This document shows, in pieces, positions 33,955 to 44,519 of a stretch of 64,000 bases of DNA; position 1 is the first letter of the stretch, and each line of letters begins with the position of its first letter. The DNA lies in assembly GCA_036365515.1 (NCBI GenBank), contig CM070877.1:55278475-55342474 (forward strand), given 5' to 3'. A program made the translations under genes and the position numbers. Source of the stretch: Torymus aiolomorphi. Its lineage: Eukaryota > Arthropoda > Insecta > Hymenoptera > Torymidae. The notes under the pieces were generated by a model. It searched no databases. It worked only from the letters and a program-made list of their open reading frames with translations, and was not told the DNA's origin.

Positions 33955-34880
33955 CAAATAGTTTTAACTTCAAATATCTCTGAAATTCATAAACGAATTC
34001 TTTTACCCTAAGAACGCTTCAAATAAATAATATATAAACTCTACATCGCCACCAAAAAGTTATATTGTGCGACAATAAAGAAAGTCATTTTTAAAAATAC
34101 TAAAATTTTAAATATCAAACATCTCAAAAAATAACCATATAATCTGGATGAAATTTTACACAGATATTGCCTATATCGTATACAGAATAGTTTATAAATT
34201 TAAAGCTGACACATGAAGTCGTCATTGAGAAATTACAATTTTCAAAAAAACAGTGAAAAAATTTTAACCTGAAATATCTCTAAAAAACATGAGATAATAC
34301 TTTTACACTACATCTCTACATCTCCACAAGACTTCAACTTGATTAAACCAATTTTTCGCCATACCCTGGCCAAAAGTACCACATTCCCTCCCGGCGCAAA
34401 AACGGGAATGCGGTATTTTCAGCCCGGGTATGACAAAACATAGTATACGCACCACGGGAGAAAAATTAGCGAGTCCATAGCTCGTTATTGCCACCTTCGC
34501 CTTCGGTTCGGGTGTCAATTTACGCGAGCTATGGACTGTCCAAGTTTTTTCCTCCCTAGGTGCGTAATATACTATTTGTTTCTGTAGTTATCATCCGATA
34601 AAGAAAATGACTGTGAAATACGAAAATTTTCAAAATCAAATATCTCAAAAAGTAATCATACGATCTTGATGAAAATTCGCACACATATTGTCTATATCAC
34701 ATATAAAATCATCTATAAATTTGGAGCTGATACATGGAGCCATTCTCGAGAAACTACGATTTGAAAAAAAGGTTAGAAGAATTTTAACCCCAAATATTTC
34801 TGAAATTTCTGGACTAATCATTTTGTCGAAAGAACTCGACCGAGAACTATCCAAAATCTACCTCTATAAGGAATTTCGAA
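33955..34880. repeat. ~297-bp tandem repeat, about three partial units
   Basis: Two words alternate. One is like TTTTAACCTCAAATATCTCT (33962, 34262, 34783). The other is like CAAATATCTCAAAAAGTAAT followed by a CGATCTTGATGAAAATT-like word (34122, 34638). The first pair of the former lies about 300 bp apart; the later spacing is about 516 bp because of the insert at 34358-34575. No coding potential seen. Confidence 0.6.
34358..34575. repeat. Double-hairpin insert (two adjacent palindromes)
   Basis: Hairpin 1 (about 34358-34432): CATACCCTGG...GTACCACATTCCC and its inverse GGGAATGCGGTAT...CCCGGGTATG. Hairpin 2 (about 34438-34575): TAGTATACGCACC...AGTCCATAGCTCG and CGAGCTATGGACT...GGTGCGTAATATACTA. 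The block length (about 217 bp) equals the excess spacing in the surrounding tandem repeat. Confidence 0.65.
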
Positions 34881-35915
34881 GCGATTAAGTCAGTTTTACT
34901 CCCGTAATCGTTGGACAAACAAAACTCATTTTATTCATATTTCAATTTTTTTCTCAAAACTAGTATTTTTACAGATTATAGCTATTTATATTCTGCATTA
35001 TCATGATTTTGTTCAAAAAAATTTACCGTTTAGTTTAGGAGTTATAAGCTTTAAAAAAAAAAACACATTTTTGTTAATAGCAAAAGAACCGTGATAGCTA
35101 TAGAAATGTTCTTTTTAGAAAATATAGCTATTTTAATGCTCTTTTGAACGCTATCTATTCGATTCAAATATCTCGATCTGATCATGAAAAAAAAGCAAAA
35201 ATCAATTTTGAGAAGATCGAAAATTCGAAATAAAACAAAAACGCATCGGCAAATCAAGAAACGAATTTTTAACCCGCCATCACACAAAGAAAACAAAAAG
35301 AAATGAGATCTCTCCGGTTAAAATCGATCGAGTAGAAGCTCAGATCCTGGCATATACACACCCACACACACATGCACACACGCACGCACGCACGCACACA
35401 CATGTAGACGCACGCGCATACACACACACACATATACATCTATACAGACATTTTTCAAAAATCATGTATTTTGATTCCTAACACCTCGAAAAACAATTAT
35501 AACATGTTTTTACAACAACTCAAAAAATTACTATCACAAAGCTTCCTCTAGGAGAAAGGAAAACAAAGTCACAGTGATTATAAGAGTATTATGTAGTATA
35601 GTTCAAATAAAGTGACTGTAACTGTAAGTTAAATTAGTAGCAGCAGCAGAAGCAGCAGTTGCAACAACACATTTGTAAGTATTTTTTTACATTTGCGTGT
35701 GTAATTTTTAAAAATATTTTTTGTGTATGTGTACAATTATTTAAAAACAGTGTGTAATTATTTCAATTATTAAATATCTGTGTACGTGTTGTTATTGAAA
35801 AATATTGTAGGCGTGTGGGGTGTGTAAACGTGTGCATGTGTATCGGTAAGCGCAAGCTTGCCGATGCATGTGTAAGCGATAGCTGTCTCCACTACTGTCG
35901 ATGGTGGGGGAGCTA
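34881..35915. other. AT-rich spacer with CA and CAG microsatellites
   Basis: (CA)n with CGCA interruptions at 35355-35440 and a short CAG/CAA run at 35637-35670. No gene recognised. Confidence 0.5.
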
Positions 35916-35917
35916 TA

Positions 35918-36185
35918 CACTGAAAAAATTTGGCACTCCAGCTGACCCGATGAGTACAGACGCTGTGCCAAAATAGGGTCAAATGTTGTACCGCGATTCG
36001 GTACACCTTCGGCCCCGTACTGGCACAGCTCCTCTCTGTAAACGCATCGCGGATGTCCTCTGCCGTATAACCTCTGAACATTAGGGACAAATGCTGTGCC
36101 AAAAGTGGGAGATCTCACACATGCAGCGAAGATGGCGCTGACGAGCTATGATGGAAACAAATGCCGTGCCAAATTTTTTTCAGTG
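35918..36185. mobile_element. Mariner-type MITE (TA target duplication)
   Basis: Left end CACTGAAAAAATTTGGCAC and right end, inverted, CACTGAAAAAAATTTGGCAC; TA at 35916-35917 and 36186-36187. Length 268 bp, non-coding, with internal repeats of TGTGCCAAAA-like words in the TIR sense (35973, 36095 and 36162). Confidence 0.75.
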
Positions 36186-36344
36186 TAGCTCGCTGACGTG
36201 GCTTGCTGCACAATCGTGCAGTTTGCCAGGAGCAACGGACCGTGTCGGACGGGGAGTCCCTGCTCCGTCCGGCACTTGAAAGTATAGCGAACGCTCTCAA
36301 GCAGTGAGCGCTCTGGAGATACTGGGGATACGGTACTGTATGCT

Positions 36345-36349
<5 letters not shown>

Positions 36350-36407
<58 letters not shown>
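36350..36407. repeat. (CT)n microsatellite
   Basis: About 28 CT units without interruption, followed at 36420-36545 by AAAT/ATAA-type low-complexity sequence. Confidence 0.9.
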
Positions 36408-36410
<3 letters not shown>

Positions 36411-36689
36411 CATGCTCCCAATAAATAATTAAATGACTAAATAATTAACTAAATAAATAAATATAAATGCATAAATATAAATAAACATAAACAAATATAA
36501 ATAAACATATATAAATATAAATAATAGAAATATCTTAATTAACAAAATAATAAATATATCCACCGTCCCAAAATTTTGAACAGTGGCCCATAGGGCAGAC
36601 AAACTATCCCGACCTTCGACCATTATAGGGGTGCAGAGGTTCTACAGGTAACACTGTAATATCCCTCTCCTCCCTTCCCACCCTGCGAT

Positions 36690-37744
36690 GGTGAGTCGAC
36701 GACTTCAAGGAGTCGGTGGTGGGGGTTGGCTGGATCTGCCCCATGGTGCCACAATAAGTACTAACTGCTCTTCTGTGGATAAGCTCCTACATTTCTGGCA
36801 GGCGACAACGTATATGCTACAGTCCCAAGGTATATCTTTGTGGTTAAATACGAATCTTGGAGTACCACAAGGATCAGTTCTGGGACCCCCGTTGTTTTGC
36901 CTATATATCAACTACATACGTGACGTCCTCGACTCGAGATGCACCAAACACGTACTGTATGCTGATGACTTGCAGGTTTATATACATGTGCCCAAAGACA
37001 GTCTAGATGAGGGCATACAAATACTGCAGGAGGGAGGTGGCAAAAGCGGTTTCGGAGTGGACTGGCGCCTTTCTCAAACTCAATAAGCTGAAAACAAAGG
37101 CGATCGTCTTCGGCGCAAATCGTTCTATTAATGATTTTTTTAGGCTGATACGAGGACGATCTGTTACTAGTCTTGGTGTTGTACTTGATGCTAAGTTTGC
37201 CTGGAAAGCATATGTTAACTATGTTCCTAAGAAGTTCAATCGTGTGATATTTCCACTACGATTCTTTCGTCGATATACCACTGAGACTTTGCGAAAATTT
37301 TTGCAGCCGCTCTACTGTTTCCTTATCTTGACTATTACTCGATTGATCTATTTTAAGAGTTGAAAAACAGACTACAAAGACTGCAAAGTTAATGTGTGAG
37401 ATATCTCTTTGGTATATGTCGGCGTGATCATATTTCGACCCGCGTGATGGCTGCGCACTGAATCAAGGAGACAGTATTTCATGGAGATAATGGTGTATAA
37501 AATCATGCATATACATAACCCGGACTACCTTGAGAGTCTCTTCTCTAGGTATGAACCCATGTCTGCCACTAGGGGTGAAAGTAAAAAATTAACAGCATCT
37601 CTGATGCGCACTGATACTGGAATAAAGTCTTTTAGTGTACGAGGTGAGCACCTTTGGAACTCTCTGTTTGCTGAGGTTAGAAATCTTCCATCGCTTAACA
37701 GGTTTAAAACTGCTCTAAGAAGTCACTCTCTTGATCTATACTAA
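36690..37744 (+). pseudogene. 5'-truncated non-LTR reverse transcriptase (Jockey/CR1 group)
   Basis: LGVPQGSVLGPPLFCLYINY (about 36855) and HVLYADDLQVYIHVPKDSLD (36948) are RT domains with the catalytic ADD intact. After a frameshift come LNKLKTKAIVFGAN (about 37080) and SLGVVLDAKFAWKAYVN (about 37173). The end (37480-37744) has the C-terminal pattern TGIKSFSVRGEHLWNSL ... LPSLNRFKTALRSH typical of Jockey/CR1-type ORF2 proteins. The 3' UTR ends near 37830 in TGAATGAATTTATTA. No RNase H or endonuclease remains. Confidence 0.75.
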
Positions 37745-38162
37745 ACCACTTGCGTAATGGATGACCCCTATGTTAGTTTTTTTCTTAGTGTCGTCCCATT
37801 TATTTATTTCAATGAATGAATTTATTACCACGAGTGGAAAGTCTGAGTAAGGTTAGTATTTTAATTTTTAGTCTCAAGTTTACTTTTGACCCCCTGACTA
37901 AGTCAGTGCTATTTTTAATGCACTAGTCACTTTTTCGTGTATTTCTAATCACTTAAGCTTCTGCCTGTGATATAACTAAATTCCGGTTTTCGACTTACTT
38001 TGTAGTATTATTAGTTTTTGAGAATAATGACTGTGATATCGTAAGTTATCTTCACTGAAATAGACTGAGAAGCACAAATTGGCTGTGTTTAATATGTATT
38101 TTTATACGGATTATTGTATTTATATTTAAATTGTTTTTATATGGGCTATTCTTTTGTATTAT
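37745..38162. other. 3' UTR of the LINE fragment and AT-rich spacer
   Basis: Non-coding; nothing recognised between the LINE tail and the next LTR. Confidence 0.4.
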
Positions 38163-38821
38163 TATATCGGAGTTCCAGGATAAAATACGGAGAAAATAAG
38201 AATCTCGGTTCTCCGTATTCTATCGAACTCGTTTGACTCTCGTTCCCGCGAATTCACGCATCTCGAGCGTTTGTTGACATCGCTCGAACGATGTATTCGC
38301 GATCTGCGCGGGGGGCTGCGCCCATTTTTGAATCAGATTCTCTCGAGCTGTCAAACCGTGCATACGCGAGTTAATTTGATCGTCCACGAAGAAAACGGTA
38401 TCGTGCGTCCTCACCGGTGCAGAGCAGCGCCGGTACACGTACCGACCACGAAGAGTAGCGCACGTGAGCAATCCGAGCCACTCCTGGGGTCCGAAGCGTC
38501 TGCAGGTGAACGCTGGACGTTAGGACTCGGCCTGAACACTCCGAAGTTGACCGGAGGATAAGGCCTGACGCAGGAGCGGATTCGTGAGCGAGCGACGAGA
38601 GGAGTGCACTCCTCTCCCGGTAAGCCTCTTTGTACTTCCCGCGCAGCGATTTATTTGTCTATCTTCGACTCGCAGCGGCGAGTGGCCGGTGGTGCGTTCA
38701 CAGGCCCAGCGAAAATAGATACCTTGATCCGCCCGCGCCGAGCGGCGGATCCCGTCTTCTTGTCGGCGCGCAACGCGACGCGTTATTTTTCTGTAAAGTC
38801 TTTTTTCGTCCGCGCGTTACA
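38163..38821 (+). repeat. 5' LTR of the pol-less element
   Basis: Begins TATATCGGAGTTCCAGG (degraded TGTAACGG expected from the other copy) and ends CGCGCGTTACA just before the primer site. Aligns with 41578-42234; the 3' copy has about 30 extra bases after GGGGGGCTGCGC. Confidence 0.75.
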
Positions 38822-38822
38822 A

Positions 38823-38836
38823 TGGCGCCCAACGTG
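38823..38836 (+). promoter_or_regulatory. Primer-binding site matching tRNA-Lys
   Basis: TGGCGCCCAACGTG matches the complement of the tRNA-Lys(CUU) 3' end; the next bases diverge, so the match is 14 nt. The same primer word is longer in the element at 49897. Confidence 0.7.
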
Positions 38837-39565
38837 CTGGGTTTAAGGAGAAGGTTAGCGGTCGGTATATTCGAGACCGGCCTATTCAAATCGCGTTTCG
38901 TTTAAATTCGCCCGCGCGCGAATTACTGCACAGAACTAATCAGCAGACGGCCAGTGGCCATAAGCCGTTATAGATAGGCGCAGTGATTTAAACTCGCCAA
39001 GTCGAGGTGCCGGGCGTAAACAAACAGACAAGAAGACTCGCGGCGCACATAGAAACATAAACACAAAACAGCAGATTGCTTGTTTTTGTAGGTGTTTATG
39101 TTTATGCTCGGGCAGTATTGTGTATACTCGTCCCGAGCCTTTTAAACTGCTGTAAAGCCAGGGCGAGAGCATTTAAACGACGATTGTAGTTGTTTTCGTC
39201 GTCATATGTGGTGAAATTAAATTCTTTTTTTTTTTGAAGCGAGATTTTAGAATAGAGTGACCGTGCCTGTGCGTGCAGCCGGCCGAAAGTCAGAACACTT
39301 TCATTCCTTTTTTTAATTGCGGGTTTTAGTCAAATCGGTATCTTCGCTAAAAATTTTTTTTTTGGAATTGCCACACTCTTTCCCTAGCTAGCTGCATCGA
39401 GATACGTCGTTCTCGAGCGGCTTGGGACAATAGTGTGTGGTAGTTAGGATTCTAACATTGTAATTTGTGTAACAGACGGCCAATTCGAGAGAGAATCTCA
39501 GCAGTTAGTTGCGCACACACACAATTCGTCGCCAAATTTTTGTATAATCGGTCTAGCTTCAGAAG

Positions 39566-40450
39566 ATGGAATCATCGACCTCAGAAGAACTAGCCGAATC
39601 GATGGAGCAGTGGCGCAAAAATCTAGAATTAAGATTCCAAGCTGTAATAGAAGCAAATATAGCTCTAGATTTAAGAAGCACTGGATATATCGAGGGGGAT
39701 TCTAGGCGAGTCACTCAATGGCTAATGGGAAATTACAATCCGGCCCACTTCACACAGGAAATAAATGGAAGTGCAATTGAGCAGTTCACAAGGAGACTCG
39801 AATTGAGGAATAAGTACGTCAACGGAACGATCCTCAACGCAAGCGGAACTCCAGAAGCGAACTACAACGAAGATCCCTCGGCCCACAGCCTGTTTCAGCA
39901 ATTGACGTCGAACAAAGCTGTCGACAACAACTTGCTGAGATCCATGAAGACACATGTATTGCAGATCATGGATCAAAGAGCAGGCAGTCCTCCCGACGTA
40001 AGAAACGAGACTCTCACGTTACTATGGAGCCCTTTAACTCCAGCGGGAGGACCGGGTGAGGTCCAGATGCAACTAAAGTGCAGCACAGCCTGGGGGAGGG
40101 GAAATTCCCCGATCTCCTCCCAGTCCGAAGGATCCGAGAACGCGAGTCGCTCGGGGAATGCAGACCGCTCATGGATTTTGGACAGCTGCGCCGCAACTTT
40201 ACCATCGGCAGCAATTTCAGCGTCCATCCACGAAATCGACGTCGGAGTAAGCACAGCCTGGGGGAGGGGAGATCCTCCAAGCTTCCCCCTGTTCGTGAAG
40301 TCTGATACTCCCCGTCGCTTGGCGTATACAGACTGCCTGAGGGCACCGACCGGCTGTGCTAAATACTCACAAGCTCACGACGACAGAGCAAATACAGCCT
40401 GGGGGAGGGAAGATCCTCCAAGCTTCCCCCTGTCGGAACGTCCGATATAA
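39566..40450 (+). CDS. Unrecognised gag-position protein with triple TAWGRG repeat (294 codons)
   Basis: ATG at 39566 opens an uninterrupted frame beginning MESSTSEELAESMEQWRKNL. The first ~170 residues are mixed and probably helical, without a motif I know. The rest has three copies of TAWGRGNSP/TAWGRGDPPSFPL/TAWGREDPPSFPL made by three hairpin-forming DNA repeats. Position after the primer site suggests a gag-like role, but similarity is not recognisable. The repeats may matter as RNA structure rather than protein. Confidence 0.5.
   Translation: MESSTSEELAESMEQWRKNLELRFQAVIEANIALDLRSTGYIEGDSRRVTQWLMGNYNPAHFTQEINGSAIEQFTRRLELRNKYVNGTILNASGTPEANYNEDPSAHSLFQQLTSNKAVDNNLLRSMKTHVLQIMDQRAGSPPDVRNETLTLLWSPLTPAGGPGEVQMQLKCSTAWGRGNSPISSQSEGSENASRSGNADRSWILDSCAATLPSAAISASIHEIDVGVSTAWGRGDPPSFPLFVKSDTPRRLAYTDCLRAPTGCAKYSQAHDDRANTAWGREDPPSFPLSERPI
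40085..40433 (+). repeat. Three hairpin-forming repeats in the pol-less element
   Basis: ACAGCCTGGGGGAGGG begins at 40085, 40253 and 40394. Each is followed within about 30 nt by its inverse (CCTCCCAG, or CTTCCCCCTGT). Each hairpin is followed by a related GTCGCTTGG/CAGACTGC-like stretch, so the unit is roughly 140-170 bp. Confidence 0.7.
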
Positions 40451-40675
40451 GCCGCTTGGAGAATATATCGGAGGTGGACGGCTGTATTACCGTCTTTCAG
40501 ACTTCTGAAGACGAATAGCAGCCAAGCCTTCCAAGGAACAGCGAGAGAAAGATCGACAATCTGGTGACGGCACAACTGGCGGACAGCCACGCCGATTATC
40601 TCGCAACTCTTTGACGCATCAACGCAAACAGAAATTGAGCGTCGTTGCGAGTGTAAGTGTAATCGGACGCGCAAA

Positions 40676-41170
40676 TTGGAGGAGGAGAAATTTAGACGCT
40701 TAAGCGAAGAAGTGAGATGGCTGCACGACGAGCTGCACCAGCTGCGAGTGCAAATATCATCGCTTCATGATTCAGCTGCATCTAACAAGATCCGAGTTGC
40801 AGGCGCAACCAAGCGCTCTGCCAAGTCGCGACCTCGATCGGGCCACGGGACTAGAGACAACCTCAAGTCGTTCCAAAGCCCGCAAAAGTCCAGCACGACA
40901 GGGAAAAAGGAGGCGTATGCATCGGCCACGCAACGACCTCCAAGGTCACCCAAAGGAGACCAACACAAGAAACCCTCGAGCGGACCCGGTTCGAACCAAG
41001 AGGTGGGTTCGAATCCGTGGACGACGGTAATTTCTCGACGCCGCAAACGGCGGTCAATTAAGCCAAACTTGGCCACTCGAGAATACCGCTCATCAAGGTT
41101 GAGGGACACGCTCGGATCATATAACTCCTCACCACCGAGTCCAACCAGAAAATTGTGTTGGACGTACTAG
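40676..41170 (+). CDS. Coiled-coil/basic hypothetical protein in the pol-less element (164 codons)
   Basis: N-terminal acidic/leucine heptad stretch (EEEKFRRLSEEVRWLHDELH) that extends upstream of the first codon in the same frame (a CECKC cysteine cluster lies just before it), then a Ser/Pro/Lys-rich linker, then NPWTTVISRRRKRRSIK. The WTTVxSRRxK word is common before the nucleic-acid-binding end of retroelement Gag/ORF1 proteins, so this may be the nucleocapsid half of a split gag. Codon 1 (a TTG in this frame) is not an ATG, so the start is unsure. Confidence 0.45.
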   Translation: MEEEKFRRLSEEVRWLHDELHQLRVQISSLHDSAASNKIRVAGATKRSAKSRPRSGHGTRDNLKSFQSPQKSSTTGKKEAYASATQRPPRSPKGDQHKKPSSGPGSNQEVGSNPWTTVISRRRKRRSIKPNLATREYRSSRLRDTLGSYNSSPPSPTRKLCWTY

Positions 41171-41567
41171 TCATCGACGCATCTTCACTGGGCCTGTCCG
41201 GAGTGGCAACAGCGCCCGAAGAGGACAAGAAGACGAGACGGCCTCCAAAACGCCCTTCCCAAGAGGAGCGAAGGCGGTCGTCGACCGGAGCCTCAGCGCC
41301 ATGAAAGGCGACAGCCTCCGGTCCGTCAAGCGTCATATGACGAGTCCCCACCACCGTTGGAGTTCAGCGGACTCACGGTGAAGAGCGACCCACCGTGCGC
41401 ATGCGTACGATCCCTCAACGTGGATCAAGTGATTGCCGCTTTGATGCAAGCGGTAACCAGCGCGTTTCCGGGCCTGACGCTCAGCTCGTCAACGCCGCCG
41501 TTGACGTAAAGTCGCGTTGAACGAGAGCCTCGGTATCAAGTTGCTTCTCTCCCACTATGCAACGTCT

Positions 41568-41577
41568 GGGAGAGGGG
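41568..41577 (+). promoter_or_regulatory. Polypurine tract of the pol-less element
   Basis: GGGAGAGGGG directly abuts the 3' LTR start at 41578, as expected for the plus-strand primer. Confidence 0.7.
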
Positions 41578-42234
41578 TATAACGGAGTTCCAGGATAAAA
41601 TACGGAGAAAATAAGAATCTCGGTTCTCCGTATTCTATCGAACTCGTTTGACTTTCGTTCCCGCGAATTCACGCATCTCGAGCGTTTGTTGACATCGCTC
41701 GAACGATGTATTCGCGATCTGCGCGGGGGGCTGCGCGACTTTGGCGGTTGCAAAGTCGCGCTCGATTCATTTTTTAATCAGATTCTCTCGGGCTGTCAAA
41801 CCGCGCGTACGCGAGTTAATTTGATCGTCCGCGAAGAAAACGGTATCGTGCGTCCTTACCGGTGCAGAGCAGCGCCCGTCCACGTAACGTCCACGGAGAT
41901 CAGCGCACGTGAACAATCCGAGCCACTCCTGGGGTCCGAAGCGTCTGTAGGTGAAGGCTGGATGTTAGGACTCGGCCTGAACACTCCGAAGTCGACCGGA
42001 GGATAAGGCCTGCCGCAGGAGCGGATTCGTGAGCGAGCGACGAGGGGAGTGCACTCCTCTCCCGGTAAGCCTCTTTGTACTTCCCGCGCAGCGATTTATT
42101 TGTGTATTTTCGAATCGCAGCGGCGAGTGGCCGGTGGTGCGTTCACCGGCCCAGCGAAAATAGATACCTTTATCCGCCCGCGCCGAGCGGCGGATCCCGT
42201 CTTCTTGTCGGCGCGCAACACGATGCGTTTTTGA
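41578..42234 (+). repeat. 3' LTR of the pol-less element (3' end altered)
   Basis: Starts TATAACGGAGTTCCAGG and follows the 5' LTR closely to GGCGCGCAACACGATGCG. The last ~40 bp of the 5' copy are not found here. Confidence 0.75.
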
Positions 42235-42598
42235 TGTAAATGATTAATTAGAATAGACCTTTTTATTGTGCTGTGAAATAATTGAGGCTATTCTTCATTT
42301 ATCGACCTTAAACTAACCTTCTCCCGGATACCGTCGCCTCCGCGGGAAAACGACTCCGCTGGTCGTTTTCATATCTGAGCGTAGCGGCCGCGCGCTTTAC
42401 TCTTTGAGCGCGCGCTTTTAACTCAGCGATCCAATTAGTTGGAAAGCGAAGTTCGCGTGCGATCTTCGCGTTGTTTTCGGGATTCCAGGAGCAGATCCCC
42501 GGGCAAGTCATTTTAGTCTGACACCCGCGGCACCGTGTTCTAGGGCATCGCTGGCCTGTGGCTTTTTGGGATTTTACCCCAGAAGCCATCCCGTTACA
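42235..42598 (-). repeat. Possible solo LTR or LTR remnant (TG...CA)
   Basis: TGTAAATGATTAATT to CATCCCGTTACA. On the minus strand it would start TGTAACGGGATGGC and has an AATAAA about 25 bp before its end. No clear target duplication; it could also be a divergent U5 of the preceding element. Confidence 0.3.
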
Positions 42599-42603
42599 TT
42601 ATA

Positions 42604-43995
42604 CAGGGTGTGTCAAAAGTTCCGGGACGGCCAGTTATCTCAGCGGGAATGCATTTTCGGAAAAAATGTTTCATACAAAAGATGTAGGATTTTTCCCTGG
42701 CTATCTGATGGTGATCTTGAATTTGACCTTGGGCTTGACCTTCAAGGTCATTTGAAGGTCAAGTCGAATTTTTTAAATGGAGACCCTCCTTTTTTATTGC
42801 GCAAACCGAAAGAGGGAAAAATTCTCTTTCCAACGATATAAGACATATATGCGGTCAAATGTGATCTAGAGGTCGTTTCAAGGTCAAGTCGGTAAAATGA
42901 GGTCAAATTGATCTTGGGCAGTCCAAAGCATGGAAACTAAGGGCGTTGGGAAAAAACTTTCCATACGAAAGTTTCCGCAAATCGAATGGAGCATCTGATG
43001 GTGACCATGAATTTGACCTTGGGCTTGACTTTCAAGGTCATTTAAAGGTCAAGTCGAATTTTTTGAATGGGAACCCTCTTTTTGGTGCAGAAATGCGGGA
43101 AAACTTACCTTTCCAGGGGTGTAAGATACATACGGGGTTAAAAGTGAGCCGAAGGTCATTTGAAGGTCAACGTTCTTATACTCCGATCATCTGGACACCC
43201 CATCGAATTTCGTGTATCAGGGCGTTAAAAAACATTTTTTGTGCAAACGTTTCTGGATCAAAACCCAGACCTGGGACCTGGCTAATCACCGCTGACCTTG
43301 GAACGACCTTGGGTCGACCCAACGGGGCAAACCGACCCCAGATACGGGTTCAGCGACCCCGAAAACCCATGGGTCCGTGGTTTTAAGCACCTTCTGCAAT
43401 TCCTTCTAGTTTGACCTTGGAACGACCTTGGGTCGATCCAGCGGGGCAAACCGACCCCAGATACGGTTTCAGCGACCCCGAAAACCCATGGGTCCGTGGC
43501 CCGCATTTCTGCAACAAAAAGAAGGTTCCCATTCAAAAAATTCGACTTGACATTCAAATGACCTTGAAGGTCAAGCCCAAGGTCAAATTCAAGGTCACCA
43601 TCAGATGCTCCATTCGATTTGCGAAAACTTTCGTATGGAAAGTTTTTTCCCAACGCCCTTAGTTTCCATGCTATGGACTGCCAAATATCAATTTGACCTC
43701 ATTTTACCGACTTGACCTTGAAACGACCTCTAGATCATATTTGACTCCGTATGTATCTTATATCGGTGGAAAGAGAATTTTTCCCTCTTTCGGTTTCCGC
43801 AATAAAAAAGGGGGCTTCCCATTTAAAAAATTCGACTTGACCTTCAAATGACCTTGAGGGTCAAGCCCAAGGTCAAATTCAAGGTCACCATCAGATAGCC
43901 AGGGAAAAATCCTACATCTTTTGTATGAAACATTTTTTCCGAAAATGCATTCCCGCTGAGATAACTGGCCGTCCCGGAACTTTTGACACACCCTG
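42604..43995. mobile_element. Foldback (palindromic) DNA element rich in AAGGTCA half-sites
   Basis: Ends CAGGGTGTGTCAAAAGTTCC and its inverse, flanked by TATA on both sides (42600-42603 and 43996-43999; a TA duplication fits equally). The two halves are inverted copies over at least 500 bp per arm. AAGGTCA and TGACCTT occur more than a dozen times per arm, often as TCAAGGTCA. The centre (43293-43499) holds a tandem pair of ~88-bp units at 119-bp spacing. ORFs on both strands here mirror each other and are not genes. Confidence 0.8.
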
Positions 43996-44519
43996 TATAT
44001 ACACGACTATTATACACTAATGTTGATACTTCGTTTGTAAATTAAGTATATTTACAATAAATGAATATTACTATTACTATAATTATATTTCATATTGTTA
44101 TCTATTATTCTACCTAAATATTTGGTGTAGTATATCTTTCAACTTCCTTATTGACTACACTAATTTTTAAGTTGTTTGGTACACTATTACTATAAATTTC
44201 AAGTGCCATGAACACCGTTTCTTCACATTTAATGGTAGCTCATTTAATGCTATCCATGTACTGGCGTCGCTTAGTAACTTGTTTTACTCTGTGTGTTTGC
44301 TCCCATGTGCTTTTTCACTGTTTTTACAGCTTTAAGGTGGTCAGATACCTTAAAATTTTCTTCATAAAATTACCTGAAAAAAATTAATTTTCATAATTAG
44401 AAATATGTAGAAGTAACATCCTAAAAATCCACATAGCATGAAAGCTTCCTGGAAGCTTTATGAAAGCTTCCAAGAAAGATTAGGAATCTTATCGGAAGCT
44501 TACATGGAAAATTCCTAAA
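43996..44519. other. AT-rich spacer with AAGCTTCC inverted words
   Basis: No gene. Around 44441-44475 AGCTTCC and GGAAGCT alternate (AAGCTTCCTGGAAGCTT), giving a small palindrome. Confidence 0.4.

Larger units (their letters stand above)
38163..42234 (+). mobile_element. Pol-less LTR retrotransposon with tRNA-Lys primer site
   Basis: Two LTRs (38163-38821 and 41578-42234), a primer site after the first, a purine tract directly before the second, and between them only two short ORFs (39566-40450 and 40676-41170). No protease, RT or integrase motif is present, so it must be mobilised in trans (LARD/TRIM-like). The 3' LTR is cut short or diverges after the TGTAAA word near 42235. Confidence 0.75.

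Noticed and set aside
35340..35450. Telomeric or centromeric repeat
   Set aside because: Only a CA/CGCA microsatellite; no TTAGG arrays are present.
42946..43662. ORFs of 83-146 codons in the foldback element
   Set aside because: The same peptides appear from both arms in mirror orientation, so they reflect the palindrome, not coding.
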